Assembly: GCF_902499175.1 (NCBI RefSeq)
Contig: NZ_CABVQC010000004.1
Location: 124,001 to 188,000, forward strand
Reading direction: 5' to 3'
DNA length: 64,000 nt
DNA from: Burkholderia aenigmatica
Lineage (GTDB): Bacteria; Pseudomonadota; Gammaproteobacteria; Burkholderiales; Burkholderiaceae
The notes below the pieces were generated by a model that had not been told where the DNA came from, searched no databases, and saw nothing but the letters and a program-made list of their open reading frames with translations. The position numbers were made by a program, and so were the translations under genes. This document shows, in pieces, positions 35,949 through 45,186 of this stretch. Numbering within the stretch: the stretch's first letter is position 1; every line of letters starts with the position of its first letter.

Positions 35949-37642
35949 GCGGCGCGCCGCTGTTGTCGATCGAGCGGCTCACGCTCGCGTTGCCGGCCGC
36001 GGCGGAGCGTCGCGACGCGGTGCGCGACGTGTCGCTGACGGTCGTGCCCGGCGAGGTGCTGTGCGTGGTCGGTGCGTCCGGGTCGGGCAAATCGCTGCTC
36101 GCGGCCGCGATTGCCGGCCTGCTGCCGCGTGGCGTGCGGCACGCGGCCGGGCGGATCGTGCTGCGCGGGCGGGACCTCACGCATTGCAGCGATGCCGAAT
36201 GGCGCGCGGTGCGCGGCCGCGACGTGTCGATGATCTTCCAGGAACCGCTCGCTGCGCTGAATCCGCTGATGACGGTCGGCGCGCAGGTCGACGAGGTGCT
36301 GCGCGTTCATCGCGTGCTGAGCGGCCGCGGCGACGGTGCGGCGCGCGCGGCACGCGTGACGGCGCTGTTGCGCGACGTCGGCCTGCCGGAGCCCGAGCGG
36401 CTGCGGCATGCATATCCCGACGCGCTGTCCGGCGGCCAGCGCCAGCGCGTGCTGATCGCGATGGCGCTCGCGCTCGAACCGGCGCTGCTGATCGCGGACG
36501 AACCGACCACCGCGCTCGACGTCACCACGCAGGCGCGCATCCTGGCGCTGATCGAGCATGCGGCGCGCACGCGGCGAACCGGCGTGCTGCTGATCACGCA
36601 CGACTTCGGCGTGGTCGCGCGCGTCGCCGATCGCGTCGTGGTGTTGCGCGATGGCGAACCGGTCGAGAGCGGCCGCGCGGCCGACGTGCTGCGTGCGCCG
36701 CGCCATCCTTACACGCGCGCGCTGCTCGATGCGGTGCCACATGGCCGCGTCGAGCCGCGCACCGTCATTCGTAGCGGCGTGCCGCTGCTGGACGTGCAGG
36801 GCTTGCGCAAGCGCTATGCGCCGCGTCGCGCGTTGCCGTTCCTGCCGGCGCGAGGGCGACGCGGCGTCGATGCGCTGATCGACGTCGGCTTCGCGCTGCA
36901 TGCCGGCGAGACGCTCGGCATCGTCGGCGAATCGGGTTCGGGGAAGTCGACGCTCGCGCGGGCGCTGGTGCGGCTCGCGCGGGTGGATGCGGGCCGTATC
37001 GTACTGCGCGGCGAGCACGATCTCGCGCGCCTGCCGGAACGGGCGTTGCGGCCGCTGCGCCGCGACATCCAGATGGTGTTTCAGGACCCGTATGCATCGC
37101 TGAACACGCGTCAGACGATCGCGCAGATCGTCGCGACCGGCCCGCTCGCGCATGGTGTTAGCCGGCGCGACGCGTATCGGCGGGCGGCCGAGCTGCTCTC
37201 GCAGGTCGGCTTGCCGCCGGATGCGCTCGACCGCTATCCGCACGAATTTTCCGGCGGGCAGCGACAACGGATCAGCCTCGCACGCGCGCTGGCGCTCGAC
37301 CCGTCGATCCTCGTCGCCGACGAAATGGTCTCGGGGCTCGACGTGTCGGTGCAGGCGCAGGTGCTCGATCTGCTCGCGTCGGTGCAGCGGCGCCGCGCGA
37401 TGGCGATCGTGTTCGTCACGCACGACCTGCGCGTCGCCGCGCAGATTTGCGACCGGATCGCGGTGATGCAGGCGGGGCGGATCGTCGAGCTGGGCGACAC
37501 CGCGCAGGTGTTCGGCGCTGCGCGCCATCCGTACACGCGCGCGTTACTCGACGCGATACCGGTATTGCCCGCGCGTGCTGCAGCGAGCGGCACCGCGGAC
37601 GCAGCCGCGCGTGCTCATCGTATCAACGAGGAGCAATCGTGA
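35945..37642 (+). CDS. Fused DppD-DppF-type ABC ATPase
   Basis: This is a 565-residue protein made of two complete ABC ATPase halves. The first has Walker A GASGSGKS (residues 43-50), signature 'LSGGQRQRV' (about 160) and '[14 protein letters not shown]'. The second has Walker A GESGSGKS (about 328) and '[10 protein letters not shown]' (about 435), with '[18 protein letters not shown]' as Walker B. Both '[11 protein letters not shown]' C-terminal tails of the Opp/Dpp class are present. One chain therefore powers the transporter in place of separate DppD and DppF subunits. The second Walker B has M-V-S instead of the usual P-T-S/P-V-S after the catalytic Glu. Confidence 0.9.
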   Translation: MSGAPLLSIERLTLALPAAAERRDAVRDVSLTVVPGEVLCVVGASGSGKSLLAAAIAGLLPRGVRHAAGRIVLRGRDLTHCSDAEWRAVRGRDVSMIFQEPLAALNPLMTVGAQVDEVLRVHRVLSGRGDGAARAARVTALLRDVGLPEPERLRHAYPDALSGGQRQRVLIAMALALEPALLIADEPTTALDVTTQARILALIEHAARTRRTGVLLITHDFGVVARVADRVVVLRDGEPVESGRAADVLRAPRHPYTRALLDAVPHGRVEPRTVIRSGVPLLDVQGLRKRYAPRRALPFLPARGRRGVDALIDVGFALHAGETLGIVGESGSGKSTLARALVRLARVDAGRIVLRGEHDLARLPERALRPLRRDIQMVFQDPYASLNTRQTIAQIVATGPLAHGVSRRDAYRRAAELLSQVGLPPDALDRYPHEFSGGQRQRISLARALALDPSILVADEMVSGLDVSVQAQVLDLLASVQRRRAMAIVFVTHDLRVAAQICDRIAVMQAGRIVELGDTAQVFGAARHPYTRALLDAIPVLPARAAASGTADAAARAHRINEEQS

Positions 37643-38523
37643 CCTTCGTTTCGAACGTCGCGGCCGATGCTTCGGCCGTCGTGGCCGGCGTGCCGGTCGA
37701 GGTGCGCGCGGGGCGCACGCTGAGTGTCGCGCATCGCGCTGCGTCGCTCGGCTCGCCGCATGCGGGGACGGTGCTGTTCTTCGCGCACGGCGGCGGCGGC
37801 AACAAGAACCAGTGGCGAGCGCAGTGGCGCACGTTCGCCGATGCGGGCTACGAACTCGTCGCATGGGATTTTCTCGGCCACGGCGACAGCCCGCGCCCAC
37901 CCGCGCGAAGCGGCGCTTATCACGGCGACGAAACGCTGCTCGACTATCTCGCGCTGTTCGACCGTTACAAGGGCGCGCACAACGTGCTCGTCGCGCATTC
38001 GCTCGGCACGGGCAGCACGCTCGCGTTGCTCGATCGGCTCGCGGAGCTCGGGCGGCTGCATGAAGCAAGCGGCGCGCTGCTGCTCGGCACGCAGCTCGCG
38101 CGCCCGGTGACCCGGCCACCGGCATTGCCGGGCTGGCTGCTCGAATGGATCAAGCCGGTGTTTGCGCGTCGGTTTCGGCGGCTCGCGTGGCATCCGCGAG
38201 CCGATCCGGCGCTGGTCGCGTACGAGTCGCGCGTGGCGCGCCGCAACCGGATGACGACGTTCCAGGCCGTGCTGCGCGACGCGCCGTGGCCCGACGCGGC
38301 GCTGCTGGCCGTGCTCGACTTACCGGTCGCGGTGCTGGCCGGCGATGCCGATGGGCTGACGCCGCCGGCCGGCGGGCGTGCGCTGGCTGATGCACTGCCG
38401 AATGCGACATTCGACGTGCTGGCCGCCTGCGGGCATCAGTTGATGCTCGAGCGGCCCGATCAGGTCGGCGCCGCATTGCGTGCGCTGCTCGAGCGCGCCG
38501 TTCAGCCGGCGCCGTCGGCGTGA
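37639..38523 (+). CDS. Alpha/beta hydrolase
   Basis: This is a 294-residue serine hydrolase. The oxyanion region reads 'VLFFAHGGGGNKNQW', the nucleophile elbow 'VLVAHSLGTGS', and the catalytic His lies in 'LAACGHQLMLERPDQV'. The candidate acid is in 'VAVLAGDADGLTPP'. It starts at a GTG that overlaps the ABC ATPase stop (GTGA), with GGAG upstream, so it is the last gene of the sfnB-ABC operon. It may open an ester, thioester or lactone of the imported compound. Confidence 0.83.
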   Translation: MTFVSNVAADASAVVAGVPVEVRAGRTLSVAHRAASLGSPHAGTVLFFAHGGGGNKNQWRAQWRTFADAGYELVAWDFLGHGDSPRPPARSGAYHGDETLLDYLALFDRYKGAHNVLVAHSLGTGSTLALLDRLAELGRLHEASGALLLGTQLARPVTRPPALPGWLLEWIKPVFARRFRRLAWHPRADPALVAYESRVARRNRMTTFQAVLRDAPWPDAALLAVLDLPVAVLAGDADGLTPPAGGRALADALPNATFDVLAACGHQLMLERPDQVGAALRALLERAVQPAPSA

Positions 38524-38601
38524 GCGTCGATGTATGCGTCGGCCGATGGATCATGTCAAACCGGCCAGGGGTTCGGATAACGGTGGAAGAGGAGGCGTTT
38601 G

Positions 38602-39147
38602 ATGTCTGAAGTCGAAGTTTCGTTGGATCGGCAGGACCGGCTCGTCTATGTGTCGGCCCGGGACCCGCTCGCGCAGCCGCTGTTCGACGAGCTCGCGTAC
38701 GAGTACAGCAGCCGTTACGCGGCTTATATCCCCGAGGAGGAACTCGCCAGGGAGCTCGTGCGCTATCCGGTCGAAGCTTTCGCGCCGCCTCATGGCGCGT
38801 TCTTGCTGCTGTTGCGTGAGGGCCGGGCCATCGCGGGCGGTGCGTTCATGCGTCATCACACGCCGGCCACCGCGGAGTTCAAGCGGATCTGGGTGAGTCG
38901 CGCGCATCGGCGTCAGGGGTTGGCGCGGCGCGTGCTGGCCGAGCTGGAGGCGCAGGCTGGCCGGCAAGGCTACACGCGCGTGCATCTGGGAACCGGGCCG
39001 CGGCAACCCGAAGCGGTCGGCCTTTACCGGTCCTCCGGCTATACGCTGCTGTCGTCGCACGATTTCGGCGAGGACGCGCCGCCCGGTGTGTTGTTCGAGA
39101 AATATCTGCTGCCGGTTCGGCCGGTGCATACCGGCAACGTGGAATGA
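38602..39147 (+). CDS. GNAT-family N-acetyltransferase, copy 1
   Basis: This is a 181-residue GNAT protein. The acetyl-CoA site is 'IWVSRAHRRQGLARRVLAELEAQA' (about residues 93-116), followed by 'GYTRVHLGTGPRQPEAVGLYRSSGYTLL'. A strong GAGGAGG site precedes the ATG at 38602. It is clearly homologous to the GNAT at 40904-41461. In the ytmI-type sulfur salvage pathway an acetyltransferase (SnaA) N-acetylates S-alkylcysteine before oxidation; this gene may serve that step here. Inference from neighbourhood. Confidence 0.83.
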   Translation: MSEVEVSLDRQDRLVYVSARDPLAQPLFDELAYEYSSRYAAYIPEEELARELVRYPVEAFAPPHGAFLLLLREGRAIAGGAFMRHHTPATAEFKRIWVSRAHRRQGLARRVLAELEAQAGRQGYTRVHLGTGPRQPEAVGLYRSSGYTLLSSHDFGEDAPPGVLFEKYLLPVRPVHTGNVE

Positions 39148-39151
39148 GTCG

Positions 39152-40684
39152 ATGACGCCGGACGAGCCGCAAGCTTGCGTGCACACCGGGCTTGCAGATG
39201 CCGTTGCCCGCGCGCGACCGTCCGGCCGGTTCGGCTGGCTCGTGCGACGGCTCGATGCGCGCGGTGCTTCGCACGACACCCGTGCCGACATCGTGCTGGG
39301 CATCTGCGTCGCGATGGGCTTCACCACGCTTCTCGATCAGGCGATCTTCACGCTTGCGGTGCCGGCGCTCAGAAGCGGACTACGCGCGTCGACAGCTGAA
39401 ATACAGCTGATCACGTCGGTTTATTCCATCGCGTTCGGTATCGCGCTCGTCCCGGCCGGCCGGCTGGGCGACGTGATCGGGCGCCGCTTGCTGTTTCTGG
39501 TCGGGCTCGCGATGTTTACCGGTTTCAGCGTACTGGGCGGATTGGCGGACGATGCGCGAACGGTGATCGCCGCACGCGTGCTGCAAGGCCTCGGCGCGGG
39601 GATGATCAATACGCAGATATTCGGCTTGATCCAGGACTTGTTCACCGGCACGGCGCAAGCCAGGGCGCTCGGGCGATACGCGATGGCAGGCGGCTTGTCG
39701 GCGCTCGTCGGCCCGCTTCTCGGTGGGCTGGTTCTTGCATCGGTTCCGCCGGACATCGGCTGGCGGCTGCTGTTCCTCGTCAATGCCCCGTTCGGCGTTG
39801 CCGTCTTCTGCGTGGCGCTTCGGTATTTGCCGCGCCACCGGCCGTCGGTTCGCCGGTTTTCGATCGACCTGATCGGGTTGATTCTTTTGTCCGCGATCAC
39901 GCTCGCGCTCATGCTCGCCACGTTGGTCGGGAGTGCCGCGATGCCGTCGCGGCGCGTGTGCCTCGCGGTCGCGTTGGCCGGGCTGCCGTTGTTTCTCGCG
40001 TGGGAGGCCGCGTATCAGCGTCGCGGCGGCACACCGATCCTGTCGCGCAGTCTGGTCGGCTCGCGCGGCTATGTGCTCGGTACGATCGTCGCGATGTGCC
40101 AGTTCGCAGCGGGCGTCACGCTCGGGATGGTCAGTGCGTTGTTCTTTCTCGACGGCTTGCATGTCGACCCGCTGCTATATGCCGCGCTGTCGATTCCTGC
40201 CGCGCTGGCATCGACCGCATCGGCGATGTGGAGCTGGCGTTTCGTCCGGCGCTTCGGCCGCGGCGGAACCGTGTTCGCGATAGCGTGTCATGCGCTTGCC
40301 GTCGCCGCGCAAGGTTGCGCGGCCGAATTCTTCGAGATTCGCTGGATCGTACTCACGTATCCCGCGATCGCGTTGCTGCAGGGCGTCGCCGGCGGCCTGA
40401 TTCATGCGCCGAATCAGGCGATGACGCTCGCGCAGATCGGCCAGGATGAGGGGCGCGGGCTGGCTGCAGGGTTTCTGCAGTTATCGCAGCGGCTTGCGTG
40501 CTCGATCGGCATGTCGTGGGGAACGGGGGTGTTCCTGGTGCAGGCATCGTCTTCCGCCGGTTTGACGGCATACCGCGATGCATTCGTCGAAGTGCTGATG
40601 CCGATATTGCTGTTGGTCGCCGGTGCGTTCTTGGCGGCATGCGCGGACTGGGCAAGCAGGCGAGCACAGTGCCCAACGACGTGA
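39152..40684 (+). CDS. MFS transporter, DHA2-type (14 TM)
   Basis: This is a 510-residue inner-membrane proton antiporter with about 14 spans. After a 50-residue cytosolic leader it has 'LLDQAIFTLAVPALRSGLRASTAEIQLITSVYSIAFGIALVPAGRLGDVIGRRLLFLVGLAMF' (motif A 'GRLGDVIGRR') and 'GLGAGMINTQIFGLIQDLF' (motif C-like region). It lies 4 bp after the first GNAT gene, so it may export an acetylated or toxic intermediate. Substrate unknown. Confidence 0.87.
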   Translation: MTPDEPQACVHTGLADAVARARPSGRFGWLVRRLDARGASHDTRADIVLGICVAMGFTTLLDQAIFTLAVPALRSGLRASTAEIQLITSVYSIAFGIALVPAGRLGDVIGRRLLFLVGLAMFTGFSVLGGLADDARTVIAARVLQGLGAGMINTQIFGLIQDLFTGTAQARALGRYAMAGGLSALVGPLLGGLVLASVPPDIGWRLLFLVNAPFGVAVFCVALRYLPRHRPSVRRFSIDLIGLILLSAITLALMLATLVGSAAMPSRRVCLAVALAGLPLFLAWEAAYQRRGGTPILSRSLVGSRGYVLGTIVAMCQFAAGVTLGMVSALFFLDGLHVDPLLYAALSIPAALASTASAMWSWRFVRRFGRGGTVFAIACHALAVAAQGCAAEFFEIRWIVLTYPAIALLQGVAGGLIHAPNQAMTLAQIGQDEGRGLAAGFLQLSQRLACSIGMSWGTGVFLVQASSSAGLTAYRDAFVEVLMPILLLVAGAFLAACADWASRRAQCPTT

Positions 40685-40903
40685 CCGGCAGGGCGATCCA
40701 TGTTTTCGGTGCATTCCGACCTTTACGATATGTCATCCTGATTATGTGTATCTGTGTGCATAACGATTTCAAAAATGCTTGGTTTGCGCATGAATGGTTA
40801 ACGCGCACTATTGGGCCTCGCGACACAGGAAATTAACCGTGTCGAACAAATCGATCCAATCCGGCAAATCAGAGGCAGATGACTCGAAGCATCTGGCGTA
40901 TCA

Positions 40904-41461
40904 GTGACAGACGAAGTAATCGACACATCCCCGCTTGACCCGCTCGCGCTGCCCATGTTCGACGAGTTGTCGGTCGAGTATTCCACGCGATATCAGGACT
41001 TTCGCTCGGCGCCCGCGGAAGTCGTGCGTGATGAACTCCTGGCGTATCCGGCCGCACTGTTTGCACCGCCCGACGGTGCCTTCGTGCTGATTCGCCGGGG
41101 TGACGAAGTCGTGGGCGGCGGCGCATTCCAGCGCTACGACGCAACGACCGCCGAGCTCAAGCGCATCTGGGCGTATTCCGGCGTGCGTCGCCAGGGCGTT
41201 GCGCGCCGCGTGGTGGCGGAACTGGAACTCCGTGCGTTGCAGCAAGGCTACCGGCGCGTCTATCTCACGACCGGATTTCGTCAACCGGAGGCCTCCGCGC
41301 TCTATGCCGGCACCGGCTATGTACCGCTATACGATCCGGCGATCGCACCGGAAGTGCATTGGCGGCTGCCGTTCGCCAAGGATCTGCTCGAGCCGGGCCG
41401 TACGGATCGTTTGCAGGATTTGAAGCCGGACCGGCCGTTGGGTCGGCCGTTCGGCGCATGA
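40904..41461 (+). CDS. GNAT-family N-acetyltransferase, copy 2
   Basis: This is a 185-residue GNAT enzyme. 'LDPLALPMFDELSVEYSTRYQD', 'PPDGAFVLIRRGDEVVGGGAFQRYDATTAELKRIWAYSGVRRQGVARRVVAELELRALQQGYRRVYLTTGFRQPEASALYAGTGYVPLYDP' aligns along its length with the 38602 protein. The start is GTG at 40904; no strong ribosome site is visible. It is 4 bp ahead of the amino-acid binding protein gene, so the two are one operon. In B. subtilis the ytmI (snaA) GNAT likewise precedes the cystine-type ABC genes. Confidence 0.83.
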   Translation: MTDEVIDTSPLDPLALPMFDELSVEYSTRYQDFRSAPAEVVRDELLAYPAALFAPPDGAFVLIRRGDEVVGGGAFQRYDATTAELKRIWAYSGVRRQGVARRVVAELELRALQQGYRRVYLTTGFRQPEASALYAGTGYVPLYDPAIAPEVHWRLPFAKDLLEPGRTDRLQDLKPDRPLGRPFGA

Positions 41462-41464
41462 CGG

Positions 41465-42433
41465 ATGAATACTTCTACGGGATATCGAAACATGAATCGT
41501 CGTCGCGGAATCAGTCTGGCAGTGTCCGGCGCGCTTGCCCTCGTCGTCATGGGCGTGGCCGGCCTCGCACAGTCGGCGCCATCGTTGAATCTGAGCCCCG
41601 ATCAGCAAGATCGCCCGCGCGGCACGCCGGACGCCGCGGCCATCAAGCTGATTCCGGAGAACTTCCGCTTCGTCGAGAAGGGCGTGCTGACGGTCGGGAT
41701 CTCGGTGAGTGTTCCGCCGATCAGTGTGTATGCCACGGATGCGAAAACGATCGTCGGGGCCGATCCGGATCTCGCGCAACTGGTGGCGGACGAACTTGGC
41801 CTGAAGCTCAAGCTCGTGCCGCTCGCGTGGGCGGACTGGCCGCTCGCCGTCGCGTCGGGGAAAGTCGACGCGGTACTGTCGAACGTGACCGTGACCGAGG
41901 CGCGCAAGCAGAAGTTCGATTTCTCGACCTATCGCCGCGACGTGCTCGGCTTCTACGTCGAGCAGAACAGCGCGATCAAGCAGATTCGCGAGCCGAAGGA
42001 TATCGCCGGACTGCGGGTCATCGGTGACTCGGGCACCAACCAGGAAAAAATCCTGTTGGCATGGGACAAGGAAAACGTCGCACACGGGCTGAAGCCAATT
42101 CACGTGCTGTATTACGAGGATCCATCCGTGCGGACGCTGGCGCTGGCATCGGGACGCGCCGACGCGATTTTCAGCGTCAATGCGGTGTTGGCTTACCAGG
42201 TGAGCCAGGGTGCGAAGATCAGGCAGGTCGGCACGGTAAGTGGCGGGTGGCCTCGCACGGCAGAGCTCGCTGTCACGACTCGCAAGGACGGCGGGCTCGC
42301 GGCGCCCATGACCTATGCGATCAACGACCTCATTCAGAACGGCAAATATCGCCAGGTACTGAGCCGATGGAATCTCGACAGTGAGGCGATCACGAAAGCG
42401 TCGACGAATCCGCCGGGGCTTCCCGATCTCTGA
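41465..42433 (+). CDS. Amino-acid-type ABC transporter binding protein
   Basis: This is a 322-residue family 3 periplasmic binding protein. An alternative start at 41492 gives a textbook signal peptide ('MNRRRGISLAVSGALALVVMGVAGLAQSAP'). The mature part has 'KGVLTVGISVSVPPISVYATDAKTIVGADPDLAQLVADELGLKLKLVPLAWADWPLAVASGKVDAVLSNVTVTEARKQKFDFSTY', the classic pattern. Its permease-ATPase is the fused protein at 47553-49364. Ligand probably an S-substituted cysteine, inferred from the neighbours. Confidence 0.9.
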   Translation: MNTSTGYRNMNRRRGISLAVSGALALVVMGVAGLAQSAPSLNLSPDQQDRPRGTPDAAAIKLIPENFRFVEKGVLTVGISVSVPPISVYATDAKTIVGADPDLAQLVADELGLKLKLVPLAWADWPLAVASGKVDAVLSNVTVTEARKQKFDFSTYRRDVLGFYVEQNSAIKQIREPKDIAGLRVIGDSGTNQEKILLAWDKENVAHGLKPIHVLYYEDPSVRTLALASGRADAIFSVNAVLAYQVSQGAKIRQVGTVSGGWPRTAELAVTTRKDGGLAAPMTYAINDLIQNGKYRQVLSRWNLDSEAITKASTNPPGLPDL

Positions 42434-42551
42434 TTGGGCGTTGAGCGGATGAAGAAGGACCGCCACTGAGAATGGCGTTTTATAAATTATACGTACTACT
42501 ACTGAAAGGCAGATTGCTACGTGCCTTCAATCGACAAGGGGCAGAGAAATC

Positions 42552-45035
42552 ATGCGGCACAAACGGGGCGAAGGGGTTTCGCCGAAGAAGCGCAGGACAG
42601 TGATATCGGTGGCGGTGGCGGTGGCGGCTGGCGTTTTTCATGGCGCGGCCTGGGCGCAGGAAGCGGGAGCGGGGGACGCAGCGGCAGCGGTCGCGACACC
42701 GGCGAGTAGCGCGGTCGCACCGGCATCGTCGGCTTCGGCCGCGCCGGACGGCAAGGTACAGGTTCAGGACCGCGTCGTGATCACCGGTTCGCGCACCGAG
42801 ACGCGCGCGAGCAAGAGCCTGACGCCGATCGACGTGATCGGCGGCGATCAGTTGCGCGCGACGGGGCAGACCAACCTGCGCGATGCGTTGGTGAAACTGT
42901 CGCCGTCGATCACACGGACCTCGAACTCCGGCGATACCGGCGTATTGACCGACACGCTGTCGCTGCATGGCCTGACGCCCGACCACGTGCTCGTGCTGGT
43001 GAATGGCAAGCGCCGCCATACGACGGCCAACATCACGCTCGACCCGGGCCTGAACCAGGGCTCGACCGGCGTGGATATCGATACCATTCCGGTGGGCCTG
43101 ATCGACCATATCGAAGTGCTGCGTGACGGTGCTTCCGCGCAGTACGGCTCCGACGCGATCGCGGGCGTGATCAACATTATCCTGAAGCGCAACACGCACG
43201 GCGGCGAACTCGCGACGACCAACGGACAGACGTATTCGGGCGATGGCTTCAAGACCAGCGAATCCGCGACGATCGGCCTGAACATCGCCGACAAGGGTTT
43301 CCTCGATCTGAGCGCCGGATTCGACCGGCAGAACCATACGATCCGCACGGGGCCCGACGACTATTTCGGGCGGTTTCCGCAGGGGCAGGGCTATTACAAC
43401 CCGATCCTCGGCGACCCGTCCAGCTCGCGCGAAACGGTCGGCTTCAACGCCGGCTACTACCTCGGCGACGACGTCGAGCTCTACGGGTTCGGCACCTATG
43501 CGCACCGCAACGGCGACGCGTACCAGAATTATCGCCCGCCGTCGGTCCTGCCGCAGGTCTACCCGAACGGGTTCGTGCCGGTCGAAACGATCAACGAGAA
43601 CGATTACTCGGTGACGGCCGGTGTCAAAGGCAAGAACCTGTTCGGCTGGGCATGGGATCTGAGCACGACCTATGGCGGCGACTACAGCGTGTTCGGGATG
43701 CGCAATTCCGCCAACACGGGGTTGTACGCGGCAACGGGATCAACGCCGACCGCCTTCCATCTGTCGACCGTCAGCAACACCCAGTTGACGAACAACCTCG
43801 ACTTGTCGCGGGCGTTCAATGTCCCGCTGCTGCCCGCACCGCTGAATGTCGCCGTGGGCGTCGAGCAGCGTCGCGAAACCTATACGATCCGCAATGGCGA
43901 GCAGGCATCGTGGATCGACGGCGGGTCGGCTGCGTTGCCGGGCCTGGCGCCGGTCAGCGCAAGCGACATCTCGCGCAACGTGATCGGCACGTACGTCGAT
44001 TTGTCGACCTACCTGACGCCGAAATGGCAGGTGAACCTGGCGGGCCGTTACGAGCACTACAACGACGTCGGTGACACGACCAACGGCAAGGTTTCCACCC
44101 GCTACCAGTTCTCGCCGGCCATCGCGGTTCGCGGCAGCGTGAGTTCGGGCTTTCGTGCGCCGTCGCTGGCCCAGGAGTCCTATACCAGCGTGACCACGTC
44201 GCCGGCCTCCGTGGGCGGCATCCTGGCAACGACGTCGCCCGGCGCGCGCCTGATCGGCGCGCAGGCGCTGAAGCCCGAGCAGTCGACCAGCTACAACTTC
44301 GGATTGGTGCTCAATCCCGTTCGCAACCTGCAGCTGACGATCGACGCGTACCAGATCAATATCCGCAACCGGATCGTTCTTGGCGGAACCGCGTCGGGCG
44401 CCGCGGCCATCGCCGCGCTCGAAGGGGCGGGCCTGAGCGTGCCGGGCTCGGTGCCGGCATCGGCGGTCAGCGCAAGTTACTTCACCAACGGCGCGAACAC
44501 GCGCACGCGCGGGATCGACCTCGCGGGCACCTATCACACCGGGTTCGGTCGCTACGGCCAGGTGGACTGGGATTTCGGCGTGAACCTGAATACGACTTCG
44601 GTCACGCACGTGGCGAACGGATCGAACGGGAAGCCGTCGCTGAACGGACAGCAGATCGCGTCGCTGTCCACGACGACGCCGAAGAACAAGATCATCATCG
44701 GCGGCACCTGGCGTCTCGACAAGTGGGCGGTCACGCTGCATGAAACGCGCTACGGGAAGACCTCGGGCGAGGGGACGTACTTCGTCGGCCCGAACGCATT
44801 CTCGACGTCGCAGTTCGTTCACTACGAGGAAGCCGCGCGGTACGTGACCGACCTGGAAGTGCGCTATGACGTGACCAAGCAGTTCCAGATCGCGGCGGGC
44901 GCGCAAAACCTGTTCGACGTTCGCCCGAGCAAGCTGCCTGTCGAAACGCAACTGGAAGGTATTCAGTACAGCGGCGGCAGCACGATCGGCGTCAACGGCG
45001 GATTTTATTATCTGCGCGCGCGCTATCTGTTCTGA
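42552..45035 (+). CDS. TonB-dependent outer membrane receptor
   Basis: This is an 827-residue receptor. After a basic leader and signal segment ('VISVAVAVAAGVFHGAAWAQ') it has the TonB box region 'VQVQDRVVITGSRTETRASKSLTPIDVI', the plug ('DALVKLSPSITRTSNSGDTGVLTDTLSLHGLTPDHVLVLVNGKRRHTTANI' and 'IEVLRDGASAQYGSDAIAGVINIIL') and a barrel ending 'YYLRARYLF' with terminal Phe. It resembles the uncharacterised large receptors found near LLM genes. It precedes the LLM-ABC operon, and a TonB-ExbB-ExbD set follows at 50619-53201. Confidence 0.92.
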   Translation: MRHKRGEGVSPKKRRTVISVAVAVAAGVFHGAAWAQEAGAGDAAAAVATPASSAVAPASSASAAPDGKVQVQDRVVITGSRTETRASKSLTPIDVIGGDQLRATGQTNLRDALVKLSPSITRTSNSGDTGVLTDTLSLHGLTPDHVLVLVNGKRRHTTANITLDPGLNQGSTGVDIDTIPVGLIDHIEVLRDGASAQYGSDAIAGVINIILKRNTHGGELATTNGQTYSGDGFKTSESATIGLNIADKGFLDLSAGFDRQNHTIRTGPDDYFGRFPQGQGYYNPILGDPSSSRETVGFNAGYYLGDDVELYGFGTYAHRNGDAYQNYRPPSVLPQVYPNGFVPVETINENDYSVTAGVKGKNLFGWAWDLSTTYGGDYSVFGMRNSANTGLYAATGSTPTAFHLSTVSNTQLTNNLDLSRAFNVPLLPAPLNVAVGVEQRRETYTIRNGEQASWIDGGSAALPGLAPVSASDISRNVIGTYVDLSTYLTPKWQVNLAGRYEHYNDVGDTTNGKVSTRYQFSPAIAVRGSVSSGFRAPSLAQESYTSVTTSPASVGGILATTSPGARLIGAQALKPEQSTSYNFGLVLNPVRNLQLTIDAYQINIRNRIVLGGTASGAAAIAALEGAGLSVPGSVPASAVSASYFTNGANTRTRGIDLAGTYHTGFGRYGQVDWDFGVNLNTTSVTHVANGSNGKPSLNGQQIASLSTTTPKNKIIIGGTWRLDKWAVTLHETRYGKTSGEGTYFVGPNAFSTSQFVHYEEAARYVTDLEVRYDVTKQFQIAAGAQNLFDVRPSKLPVETQLEGIQYSGGSTIGVNGGFYYLRARYLF

Positions 45036-45130
45036 TCGAACGACCATATCCATAGCAGAAATGACCGTAACGCTACGTTGATCCGTTATCCATAATAACT
45101 GGTCTGCCCGGTGTTTTCCGCTGTATCGGC

Positions 45131-45161
45131 ACCCGCCGGACGCCGCTTCGTGCCGGCGGGT
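45131..45161 (+). promoter_or_regulatory. Leader hairpin before the LLM operon
   Basis: ACCCGCCGG (45131-45139) pairs perfectly with CCGGCGGGT (45153-45161), 26 bp before the LLM start at 45187. No U-tract follows, so it is more likely a leader stem or a pause than an intrinsic terminator. Confidence 0.35.
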
Positions 45162-45186
45162 CAGCCGTTCTAAAAGGTTGAGCTTC

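Noticed and set aside
35270..37528. 752-residue open frame on the minus strand
   Set aside because: It is a shadow of the DppC permease and fused ATPase genes.
45131..45161. Intrinsic terminator of the second TonB receptor
   Set aside because: The 9-bp stem is good but no T-run follows on either strand; it is listed only as a leader hairpin.
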